Assembly (NCBI GenBank): GCA_001599815.1
Contig: BCIA01000005.1
Coordinates: 1,343,088 to 1,407,087, forward strand
Origin: Furcasterigmium furcatum
Taxonomy: Eukaryota; Ascomycota; Sordariomycetes; Glomerellales; Plectosphaerellaceae
DNA length: 64,000 bases
Direction: 5' to 3'
Both the position numbers and the translations under genes were made by a program. The notes beneath the pieces were generated by a model. The model was not told where the DNA came from. It was given only the letters and a program-made list of their open reading frames with translations, and made no database searches. Positions 55,701 through 64,000 of the stretch are shown in pieces; position 1 is the stretch's first letter, and the number at the start of each line of letters is the position of its first letter.

Positions 55701-56674
55701 TTTCGTTCACCAGCCAGGACAACGAGGCTTTCCTCGTCGTCGGAACCGGCAAAGACATGGTCGTGAACCCTCGGCAGTTCACCGAAGGCTATATTCATAT
55801 TTATCGATTTAGCGAAGACGGGCGAGAGCTGCAGTTCATCCACAAGACCAAGGTGGAGGAGCCGCCGCAGGCCCTGATCGCCTTCCAGGGAAAGCTCGTC
55901 GCCGGCATCGGCAAGACGCTGCGCATCTACGACCTCGGTCTCAAGCAGCTGCTGAGAAAGGCCCAGGCCGAGGTCGCGCCACAGCTCATCGTCTCGCTCA
56001 GCACGCAAGGAAACCGCATCGTCGTGGGCGACGTGCAGCAGAGCGTCACGTACGTCGTCTACAAGCCCGCCACGAACAAGCTCCTCCCGTTCGTGGACGA
56101 CACGATCGCCCGGTGGACGACGTGCACGACAATGGTCGACTACGAATCCGTCGCAGGCGGAGACAAGTTCGGCAACATGTGGATCGTCCGCACGCCGGAG
56201 AAGGCCAGCCAGGAGGCCGACGAGGAGTCGGCGGGCGTCCACCTCACGCACACGAGGGACTACTTGCACGGCACGCCGCACCGCCTCAGTCTAGTCAGCC
56301 ACTTCTACACGCAGGACATCGTCACGAGCATCACCAAGACGAGCCTCGTGGTCGGCGGCCAGGACGTGATCCTGTGGAGCGGCCTCAGCGGGACCATCGG
56401 CGTGTTCATCCCGTTCGTGACGCGCGAGGACGCCGACTTCTTCGCGACGCTGGAGCAGCACCTCCGGACGGAGGACCCACCGCTCGCGGGGCGCGACCAC
56501 CTCATGTACCGCGGGTACTACGCGCCCGTCAAGGGCGTCATCGACGGCGACCTGTGCGAGCGGTACACGCTGCTGCCGAACGACAAGAAGCTGATGATCG
56601 CGGGGGAGCTGGACCGCTCCGTGCGCGAGATCGAGAGGAAGATCTCGGACATCCGGACGAGGTCCGCGTTCTGA
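52728..56674 (+). CDS. RSE1: Splicing factor Rse1 (SF3B3/SAP130)
   Basis: Exons 52728-52971, 53095-55174 and 55360-56674 encode 1,212 aa, close to other Rse1 proteins. The N-terminus MFLYSLTVQPPTNITLAVLG, RSIAAFRLAGSNKDYLILAT (formed across the first intron), SGRIAIIEYVPAQNRF and VVPGEYIAADPKGRACLIAA are hallmarks. The C-terminus has RGYYAPVKGVIDGDLCERYT and the final helices EIERKISDIRTRSAF of the CPSF-A/DDB1 family. It forms the triple beta-propeller scaffold of the U2 snRNP SF3b complex. The 123-nt first intron is a multiple of three and open in frame. Its acceptor is CCATAG just after a CTAAAC branch. The second intron is 185 nt. Confidence 0.96.
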
Positions 56675-56996
56675 TCCGACTTGGCCTTGTCCCTGTTTTA
56701 CTCTTCCGGCGTTTGGCGGTGGCGGCGTTGCGTCTGTCAAATGGACGGGTGCTTTTTTTTCTTGCTTGTTCCTTGTTCTAAGTAACTCTCTGGGTATATC
56801 AGCGGATGGCGTCTTCCTTCCCCCTTTGAAGAGACCATGGATTCCCCCCCGGCGCAGCAGGTATGGGCGGCGGCAGGCGGAGGATGGTAGTAGTAGTACA
56901 AGGTAGATGATGATGAAATGAGGATAATCAGACCCAAAACGCCAGAACAGATGCCATCATGAGAAATGCCGTGTGAACTCCGACCCCTGACTTCCA

Positions 56997-57816
56997 TCAC
57001 CTCGACCAGAACCCCCGGCTCGCGGCGGTGGCCTTCTTCTTCCCCTTGACGGGGTGCGCGCGCTCCCACGCCTCGTCGCCGAGGTACGTGTCGACGGCGA
57101 GCTGGAGGTCGTAGGCGGCCTGTTCGAGGTAGAGCTTGGCGACGTCGTAGTCGGCGACCTTGCAGGTGACCATGAACCGTCGGAGGGCGTTCTTGCGGCG
57201 CTCCTCGTCCTCGCCCTCGACGGGGCGGGGGGAGAGGCTCACGCCGCCCTTGTAGTGGGAGGCGGGGATGAGGAGGGTGCGGCGGGCAGCGAGGAGGTGG
57301 TCGCTCGTGAGGTTGTTGGCGCGGCGGAGGACGGCGGCGGGGACGTCGTAGCGCAGAGAGAGGGAGGTGATGGAGTCGAGGTCGTGGTTGAGGAAGTGGA
57401 GGGTGTCCTGGACTGTGGGCTCGGATGAGGGCTCGGCCTTGGTGTCGGGGAGGTCCTGGGCTGGCGACGATGGTGAGTAGGGGGGCGGGGGGTCGTCGAG
57501 GAGGGATGATGGTGATGGAGGGGGCTTGAGACGGGGCGGGAGGGAGGATGAGGATGTTTGGCAGTAGGGGCAGTAGTTTGCGAAGCGGTAGTTGGTCTGT
57601 TGCGGTGGTTAGTTGAGATGTCTGGACGTCAAAGGAACGGCTGAGGCGGCTCGTGAGGCATACGTATAGGCAGTTGCCGCAGATGATCCTCTTGCAGCAG
57701 GATAGCCGCCTGCTGTCAGGCAGCGGCTTCTCGGTCTCCTCGGCTGTCAGGGGAACATCGCGGAGGAGGCTGGCGCATGTGCAGCATGAGTCCTGCGTCG
57801 CCGCGGGGACCAGCAT
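56997..57816 (-). CDS. Zinc-ribbon/LysM-domain cytosolic protein
   Basis: Exons complement 57664-57816 and 56997-57596 encode 250 aa; the 67-nt intron has GTATGC and AACAG. The N-terminus carries four CxxC-type pairs: CCTCASLL, CCKRIICGNC, then YCPYC across the junction NCLY/TNYRFANYC, suggesting a RING- or ribbon-like zinc site. The middle has a LysM motif (LNHDLDSITSLSLRYDVPAA, LTSDHLLAARRTLLIP). The C-terminus (RRKNALRRFMVTCKVADYDV, AKLYLEQAAYDLQLAVDTYL) looks UBA/CUE-like. No signal peptide is present, so this LysM is not a secreted chitin-binding effector. It converges with RSE1. Confidence 0.75.
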
Positions 57817-58431
57817 GGTCGCGTGCGAAGGGTATGGGAGGTCTGTCGAAGCGCCGGCTTATCCGGAGGTGATTCCGCAGAGAAGATGAAGCCCCGAGAT
57901 GGTCCTTGGCATGAGTTGATGTCGTGATACTGTGAGCAAACGTCGGTGGCGTGGCTGGAACTGAACACCAAAGGCAGCAGTGAGGATGAAAGTTGAAGAT
58001 GCGACAGCGATAAGAGCTCGACGCTGATAAGAACGGATCATGGGATGGCAAATGGTTGCCTGACGTCGTCCATTCCGCGGGTTACGCAACATGCAGCGAA
58101 TCCCATGTCAAGGGCCAGACAGGGCCGGAAGCACCCCGCATTCGCCACCTCCAACCGCCGAGGAGCCTGTCAACTTGTTGCTGTGTCTCACCAACCCCGG
58201 ACAGTGTCTGCCTGAAGCGAGAAGTGCTGTGAAAACTGGCCCTTTCCATCCACTGATTGTCATGGTATCTTGTTTATTCGATCTCTGCCATGGCTCTGGT
58301 CCCCAACTCTACCATCCTGAGCATCATCTCAGACCCCCGATTCTCCCAAATTGTATTGAGGAAGATGGCTGAGCGTCTTGCAGATGAGGGACGTTGATCT
58401 GTTGACATCCAGAGATGCAATTCCACCCCTA
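57817..58431. other. Intergenic spacer
   Basis: Promoter of the LysM gene and 3' flank of the amine oxidase gene. No feature seen. Confidence 0.5.
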
Positions 58432-60034
58432 TCATTCATCAACCCTCGCAACTTCGTGAAGCGCCTCGTATCGCCTGAGCTGGCCGTCAGGGGTCGTCTC
58501 ATTGTCGACATGAGGCATGTCATGGATTAGGGCAGCGACTCGGTGAGCAGCGTCTCGACCTTCGTACCAGGCCCCGTGCATGAAGCCAAAGTGCCTGTAC
58601 GAAGTGGCCTCGCCGGCAAACCAGAGTCGGTCGACGTTGGCACGGAGATTCTGGTGCCTTTCCCGTGTCATCCCCACGGGCCAGTTGCTGTAGCTCCCGT
58701 ACGACCATCTGCCGAGAACAACCGTTAACAATCTTGGCACTCCGAAAGGGAAAGCTCGCATAGAACACTCACTCCTGAAGGCCCCATTTGGGGAACATGA
58801 AAGCCGTCGGCTCGGGGATATCCTCCTCTGGAAACATCCGCCTGAGCACCGCGAGCAGCTCCGCCTTCGTCTTCTCCTCGCCCTGCTGTTCGACACGCTG
58901 AGCGACGTGCCCGACGACCGTGGCGAACAGGATGTTCGAGCCCTCCAAGAACCCGGCGGCGTTGTAGTTCTGGAACACCGGGTAGTACCCACGCTCGTCC
59001 GGGTCCGCGTATAGGAAGTACTGCGAATCCGGCCAGAAGGACTCGTTGAACTGCATGAAGATCTTGGTGTACGTCCCCATCTGGAACTGCTCGATGGCCT
59101 CCCTCTTCCACTTTGGGAGCTGGGGCTCGAACCGCACGGCGTCATTCTGCAGGACGCCCACGGAGAACGTGCAGATGGCGTACTCGGCCTGGATGCACTC
59201 GCCGGATTTGGTTTGAACGACGACCCCGTCCTTGCCGTACTCGATATCGACCACGGTGGTGTTCAGGAGAAGTCGCTCGTCGTCGTCCTCGAGGAACAGG
59301 TCCGCCTCCCCCCTGACGAAGGAGTTGAGCCCCCGTTGTTCCACAGAGAGGAACCTGTCATCGCCGAACCGGTTGAAGGTCTCGTTGCCCCCGAGGATGC
59401 CGAACTGGAAGCCGCTCTCGTCTGGAGAGTAAGCCGTGCCGAAGTCCCACCCCATCCACTCCGCGGCTTGGGCGCGCATGTCCCTCTTCGGCTTCCAGCC
59501 AGCCACGCTGAGACCCGCGCGCACAGATGTGTCCTGCAGGTTGTCGCTGAGGATATAGCCGGCATCCTGCGAGGCGATGGTGTAGTTCCCGTCGAATTCG
59601 GTGACCAGGTTGAGGAAATCGTCTTGGCCGCTGTGGTCGAAGGTGATGATGTCTTCGTAGTTGGAGAGCGTGTATTTGATGTCGTGCCTCTCCGCCAGCG
59701 ACAGGATGGGATTTACGGGGCCGTCGGTGTTGCCTGCGCCCTCGATCCAGTTTGCTCCGAGCTCGACGGTGTACGGAGATCCGTCCGGGCTCTCGCCGAA
59801 GGAGCTGTGCCGAACACGGCCGCCGATGTAGTCGTTGTGCTCGATGATAACGAAGTCGTCGATGAGCTCGCTAGGCAGGGTTTGGGCGGCGGTGATACCG
59901 GCGATTCCACCACCGAGGACGGCGACCTTAGTCTTCCGGCATGTGTACGGGCCTTCTTGACGAGGGATGGCAACCGCCTGACTTGTCGCCAAGACGCTGG
60001 ACCAGACAGCGATGAACAGAAGATTGTGACGCAT
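58432..60034 (-). CDS. Secreted flavin-containing polyamine/amine oxidase
   Basis: Exons complement 58773-60034 and 58432-58708 encode 512 aa; the 64-nt intron (GTGAGT, CGGCAG) closes the frame at LQEW/SYGSYSNWP. Residues 1-22 form a signal peptide (LLFIAVWSSVLATSQAVA). The dinucleotide-binding motif VAVLGGGIAGITAA lies at about 37-50. ELGANWIEG and the C-terminal FAD motif LWFAGEATSYRHFGFMHGAW are typical of monoamine/polyamine oxidases. Several NxT/S sites (NYT, NET, NTT, NES) fit a glycosylated extracellular enzyme. It would oxidise polyamines and release hydrogen peroxide. A pogo-like transposon begins 212 bp upstream of the ATG. Confidence 0.9.
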
Positions 60035-60245
60035 TGGTGCAATGTGTCAGGTTAACAAGAGTGAGAGGCGGCTGGGAGATGAGAGTTGGGATGTCAGATG
60101 ATGTTCCAGGACTGAGATAGAACTGAGAGGGGACTCACAAGAATACTTGTATAAATACGTTTCCGATTCACCAATTCACTTTGCACCCCTCCAGGCACCA
60201 TTCACAGGACCAGTTGAGGCCCTGCAGCGAAGTTGCATGACAGTA

Positions 60246-60295
60246 ACGTCCCACACCCATTACCTGGCCACCCCCCTTACCTGGCCACCCCAAAA
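60246..60295 (+). repeat. Left terminal inverted repeat
   Basis: The 50-bp repeat contains two direct copies of TTACCTGGCCACCCC, spaced about 18 bp apart, probably paired transposase-binding sites. It matches the right end except at position 33 (T versus C). Confidence 0.95.
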
Positions 60296-60396
60296 CTCCA
60301 CACCGCTTCTTTGACCACCCCAACTAAATCGCTCATATCTTTACGAAACCTAGATAGATTTCTTCCAGACTTTCTACAGCTCTAGATCTATCAATT

Positions 60397-62004
60397 ATGA
60401 AGACCTATACAGAAGATGACGTCGACCAGGCTCTTGAAGCTATCGCAAATGGGCAATCTATCCGCAAGGCTTCCCTGGAGTGGGGCATTCCTAGGTCAAC
60501 CCTTTCAACGCGTGCCTATGGGGTCCAACCCAAGGAAACTGCCCATACCCAACGGCAGAAGCTATCCCCGACCCAGGAAAAACAGCTATCAGAATGGATC
60601 CGGATCCAGGCTGCCCTAGGGCTCCCCCCAACCCATCAACAAGTCAGGGATTTCGCAGACCGGATACTACGCCTCCGAGGAGACCCCCAGGGCATCGGGA
60701 AGAACTGGTTCCAAGCCTTCCTCAAGAGGAACCCATCTATCAAGGTCCATAGAGCCAGGCCTATCGATTCCCAGCGTATCAACGGAGCCTCAGCTGACGT
60801 TATCAGGACTTGGTTCCGACGTCTAGCCGTCCCAGAGATCCAGGCTATCCAGCCAGCCAACAGATACAATATGGATGAGACGGGTATCCTAGAGGGTCGA
60901 GGGGCCAACGGTCTGGTCCTGGGATCCTCTGGGAGCCAGGCTCTCCGGAAAAAGCAGCCAGGATCCAGAGCCTGGACGTCTATCCTCGAGTGTATCAGTG
61001 CAAAAGGATCCCTGCTCCCACCCTTGGTTATCTTCAAGGGCAAGACAGTCCAACAGCAGTGGTTCCCTCTGGATCTGGTTCACTATACCCAATGGAAGTT
61101 CACGGCAACAGATAACGGCTGGACCAGCGATTCAACAGCTATCTATTGGTTGCAAGAGGTCTTCATCCCAGCTACCCAACCAACAGATCCATCCCAGCCC
61201 AGGCTGTTGATCCTAGATGGGCATGGCAGTCACGAGACAACAGAATTTATGTATCTCTGCTACAGCAACAATATCCAACTGGTTTTCCTGCCTCCCCATA
61301 CGTCCCACGTCCTTCAACCTCTTGATCAGTCTGTCTTTGGACCCTTGAAGGCAGCCTATAAGAAGGAGCTGGGATCCCTGGAGACCTGGAACGATTCAAC
61401 AGTTGTGGGCAAACGGAACTTTCTATCCTGTTATCAGAAGGCTCGCGAGACTGCCTGTTCAGACCAGAACATCAGGAGTGGATGGAAATCGACAGGTCTA
61501 TGGCCAGTATCCCTGGCCAAGCCCCTCCTGAGCCCTCTACTCCTAGATAACAGCAACGGGGCTAGCAGCACAGTCAACAGTATCCTGGATAGAGCTGTTG
61601 GATCCAGAGCTATCGAAAACTGGGATATAGCTGGGTCTGCAGTAGCTTGGTCGACGCCCAGGAAGGCAGCTGATCTCCAGGGCCAGCTACGCCTATATAG
61701 CCAGCTGGATCAACCTACCAGTACGCAACGCCTACTATTCAGAAAGGTCCAAAAGGGATTCAACGAGAAGGACTACGCCCTTGCAACCTCGCAACAGAAG
61801 ATCCAGATCCTAGAGGCCCAGTTGGAAGCAGCCAGGCCTAGGAAAAAGAAGAAGGTCCAGATCAGCCCCAATTCGAAGTTCGCCGACATCAACGCTATCC
61901 ATAGGGCCCAGATTGAGGCTGGCGATAAAATAGATCAGATAGATGGATCCAGCGACGATGAAATACCCAGTGGCCCAGAGGACTGTATCACAGTTGCAGC
62001 GTAG
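60397..62004 (+). CDS. Pogo/Fot1-type transposase
   Basis: A single exon encodes 535 aa. The N-terminal HTH (DVDQALEAIANGQSIRKASL, EWGIPRSTLSTRAYG) and the CENP-B-type HTH (KQLSEWIRIQAALGLPPTHQ, NWFQAFLKRNPSIKVHRAR) bind the TIRs. The DDE nuclease domain shows its first Asp in YNMDETGI, the second in LLILDGHGSHET and the third in LQPLDQSVFGPLKAAYKK, i.e. a complete D-D-D triad. The C-terminus ends in a basic stretch ARPRKKKKVQ (possible nuclear localisation) and an acidic tail. Nothing in the sequence prevents activity. Confidence 0.95.
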   Translation: MKTYTEDDVDQALEAIANGQSIRKASLEWGIPRSTLSTRAYGVQPKETAHTQRQKLSPTQEKQLSEWIRIQAALGLPPTHQQVRDFADRILRLRGDPQGIGKNWFQAFLKRNPSIKVHRARPIDSQRINGASADVIRTWFRRLAVPEIQAIQPANRYNMDETGILEGRGANGLVLGSSGSQALRKKQPGSRAWTSILECISAKGSLLPPLVIFKGKTVQQQWFPLDLVHYTQWKFTATDNGWTSDSTAIYWLQEVFIPATQPTDPSQPRLLILDGHGSHETTEFMYLCYSNNIQLVFLPPHTSHVLQPLDQSVFGPLKAAYKKELGSLETWNDSTVVGKRNFLSCYQKARETACSDQNIRSGWKSTGLWPVSLAKPLLSPLLLDNSNGASSTVNSILDRAVGSRAIENWDIAGSAVAWSTPRKAADLQGQLRLYSQLDQPTSTQRLLFRKVQKGFNEKDYALATSQQKIQILEAQLEAARPRKKKKVQISPNSKFADINAIHRAQIEAGDKIDQIDGSSDDEIPSGPEDCITVAA

Positions 62005-62052
62005 CCAGTTTTAATTGATCTTGAAGTTGGTGTCGCGATTCTGGTGACGTTT

Positions 62053-62102
62053 TTTTGGGGTGGCCAGGTGAGGGGGGTGGCCAGGTAATGGGTGTGGGAC
62101 GT
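62053..62102 (-). repeat. Right terminal inverted repeat
   Basis: Inverted copy of the left end, 49 of 50 bases identical, also with the duplicated ACCTGGCCACCCC units. TA target duplication follows at 62103-62104. Confidence 0.95.
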
Positions 62103-62104
62103 TA

Positions 62105-62551
62105 TTAGTGTAAAAGGATTCGGCTTGTTGGACGCGATCCGACTCATCTCGGGCTGGTGTAGTGCAGCTGCACCTGTGCAACTGGAGGAAGATGGGTGCC
62201 GGCGATCGTCCACTCAGCGCGCATATTCATTCCTTATTTGTAACACCACGAGGAGATGAGTGGTTGAATCCAGCGCGCATGATCGATTGTGCATGAGTAG
62301 CCTCCATCTGTACTGCAAAAGCAAACATGAAGGATCCAAATAGTCCACGGCATGCCGCGGACGATCTTGGCGTTCGGCGGGAGCCGTTGCCCGGGAAGCA
62401 TTGCAAAGGGGATGATCGCCATGCATGCACGGGACGGGTCCCCTGGGCCGGCTGGCTGCCGGTCGATGCCGGTCGATGCTGGTCGATTTTGTTTCCCCTT
62501 TCGGCTTCTTTGGACGACTGATCTCCAATCGCATGCGCGTTCCTCACCGGG
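62105..62551. other. Spacer between transposon and secreted-protein gene
   Basis: No coding sequence recognised. Repeated GTCGATGCCGGTCGATGC units occur at about 62,460-62,485. Confidence 0.5.
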
Positions 62552-63396
62552 CTATCTTGTGGCGCAAGTCACCCTAGCCCACCAATAAGTCTCGAATGTA
62601 GAGGTGATGAGTTCCCAGTTGAAACGGAAATGATAAAACCAGATGTTGTCCCCTATAAATCCCGTACACGTCATCCAACCATAACCCGCAGCTCTCCAAA
62701 CTCCTTTTTCCATCTCTCTCCTGTAATCATCGTACGTGTGTCGAGCGCAGTGGCCCATATCGTGCGTTCCAACCCAGGTTTCGGCGCGGTAAACCAGCGA
62801 CGGGTTTGCTCTATACTGAGCGTTGTGTCCAGCCTTTGAGCCGCCTATGGCGAGGGTTTTCCAGGTCTTATTCTTGTCGAAGTACCACCGACCTCGGTGG
62901 TTCTCTCCCCATCTTGCCAGGGCCAGAGCACCCCCCGAAAAGGGCGACGCTTTGCTCGTCAGGAATCGCATGTCATGGCTGCCGCAGTTGCTTTGCCCGC
63001 CATTGTTGTGGTAGTCGGAATTGCCGGCCACACGAGCGCTCTGCCGCTTGCTGAGTCCTGCAGGTTCTTCGAAAGGCCCTTCGATGGATTCGTAGGAATT
63101 ATCTACCCAGATGGTGATGTGATCTCCGTCATCACGTTTCAACACCGAGTGCTTGTACACTGTAGGTAACCCGAGATTCATTAGTAGAGTGGTCTTGGTA
63201 AGCGGGGATCGTACAAGTGGAAAGATGCAGCCGTACTTTCGGTCAAGTTTACTCCGTGAATCTCGGCAAGTTCCAGGTCTCGGGCGGTCAGCACTGCATC
63301 GCGCTTAAACAACTCCACATCCCCGAATCCGTCTGTAGTTGGAGCAGCGAGCGCAACAGCTGCCGAGACGCTGACAAGAAGTGCCTTGAAAAACAT
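62552..63396 (-). CDS. Secreted prepro-protein, effector candidate (unknown fold)
   Basis: Exons complement 63237-63396 and 62552-63159 encode 255 aa with a 77-nt intron (GTACGG, TACTAAT branch, CTACAG); a later donor GTACGA would break the frame. Residues 1-18 form a signal peptide (MFFKALLVSVSAAVALAA). Dibasic KR sites at 31-32, 61-62 and 91-92 suggest Kex2 processing, leaving a mature part of about 163 residues. That part has four cysteines (SNCGS, GHCAR, MTCTG, VTCAT; two disulfides possible) and is rich in Trp, Tyr, Gly and His. I do not recognise the family. Its place beside a transposon and a secreted oxidase would fit a plant- or microbe-interaction protein, but this is inference. Confidence 0.75.
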
Positions 63397-64000
63397 CTTA
63401 ACAGAGGGAGATGGTTGTATCTCTCTTGCAAGGACTGAGCGAGACGGAGCTTGAGCTTGCGATATTAGGCAAGAAGACGAATTAGATGAAGAAGATCAGA
63501 AGGACTTTCTATCTTTAAGAGCACGGGCCTGCTGAGTTGTTCTCCCGTCCGTGGAGTTGGAGACTGAACTGGATGCAAGCAAATATTGGCGGTAGTCCGA
63601 TGCCAAGCCGTCATTAATCATGTTCCATCTAGGTAGGTACAGTGAAACACTGCTCTTAGATGAGTAAACACAGAATGATATGGGTGGACGTGATCGACGG
63701 TACTGAGTAAGTGGCAGCTACCGACGCCCGGAACGGGACGACCAGGTGGTGTCCAAGCTGAAAAGGGTGCGCATTCTGTCATGTAGCATGCCAAACTTCC
63801 ATGAATACTCGCATCGAACAACGTTTACCCCTGTTGAAGATATTACGCGTATTTAGATTACTAAATGGCCACAATGCCCGGACTCAATGGATGCAATGGA
63901 CTCCTGCAAGCCTGCATAATCTCTAGGAGAGAGCACTTGAAAGATGCTGAAGAAACATGATTCAAGGAGGCCCATTAACTCTGTTCCTGTATCATAACGG
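63397..64000. promoter_or_regulatory. Upstream region of the secreted-protein gene
   Basis: No gene is visible up to the right edge. The promoter of the minus-strand secreted-protein gene lies here. Confidence 0.4.

Larger units (their letters stand above)
60246..62102 (+). mobile_element. Complete pogo/Fot1-like DNA transposon (1,857 bp)
   Basis: The element starts ACGTCCC and ends GGGACGT, has 50-bp terminal inverted repeats with one mismatch, and is flanked by TA on both sides (60244-60245 and 62103-62104), the target duplication of Tc1/mariner elements. It carries one uninterrupted transposase gene. No C-to-T decay typical of repeat-induced point mutation is evident, suggesting a recent insertion. 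Confidence 0.95.

Overview
The window comes from a GC-rich filamentous ascomycete, most likely Sordariomycetes. Introns are mostly 50-80 nt with GTRNGT donors and CTAAC/CTGAC branch points. The gene set is typical of Pezizomycotina: a Zn2Cys6 regulator, a Hos4-like ankyrin protein, Rse1, Mss51, a PXA protein, a CENP-B-type HTH protein and a pogo/Fot1-type transposon. The species cannot be fixed from the sequence alone. I resolved 17 protein genes by splicing; in nearly all of them the exon phases close exactly. There is also one tRNA gene, one complete DNA transposon and several remnants.

Layout. 1-8.6 kb is a repeat-rich, gene-poor stretch. It holds a 1.5-kb minisatellite, an AT-rich island, tRNA-Arg, smaller tandem repeats and decayed coding debris. 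It also holds one apparently intact two-exon gene (7336-7780) of an unrecognised family whose remnants recur at 6.4 kb and 15.8 kb. 8.6-15.7 kb looks like a catabolic cluster: an intracellular GH35/DUF5597 beta-galactosidase-like enzyme, a divergent MFS sugar porter and a Zn2Cys6 regulator, with a direct-repeat CGG-N5-CGG motif shared by the two relevant promoters. 17.5-28.5 kb has an SLC35/TPT-type transporter, a PLOD-like Golgi glycosyltransferase, a DUF2235 protein with an in-frame stop, a polyprenal reductase (DFG10/SRD5A3 type) and an ALKBH6-type dioxygenase whose GC-AG intron splits the iron-binding motif. 29.7-36.6 kb holds the Hos4-like protein and the translation-linked GTPase Rbg1/DRG1.

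36.6-42.7 kb is a 6.1-kb gene-free stretch upstream of the CENP-B-type HTH protein (42.7-44.6 kb). 46.4-58 kb is a conserved housekeeping block: a PXA-domain protein with a 1.4-kb intron, Mss51 (divergent from Rse1), Rse1/SF3B3, and a zinc-ribbon/LysM protein. 58.4-63.4 kb has a secreted flavin amine oxidase, a complete pogo-like transposon with 50-bp TIRs and a TA duplication inserted about 210 bp upstream of that oxidase, and a secreted prepro-protein with a Kex2-type site (effector candidate).

The strongest leads are the shared promoter motif of the sugar cluster, the uncharacterised RHQAER family, the intact transposon between two secreted-protein genes, the giant PXA intron and the GC-AG intron inside the ALKBH6 HxD motif.
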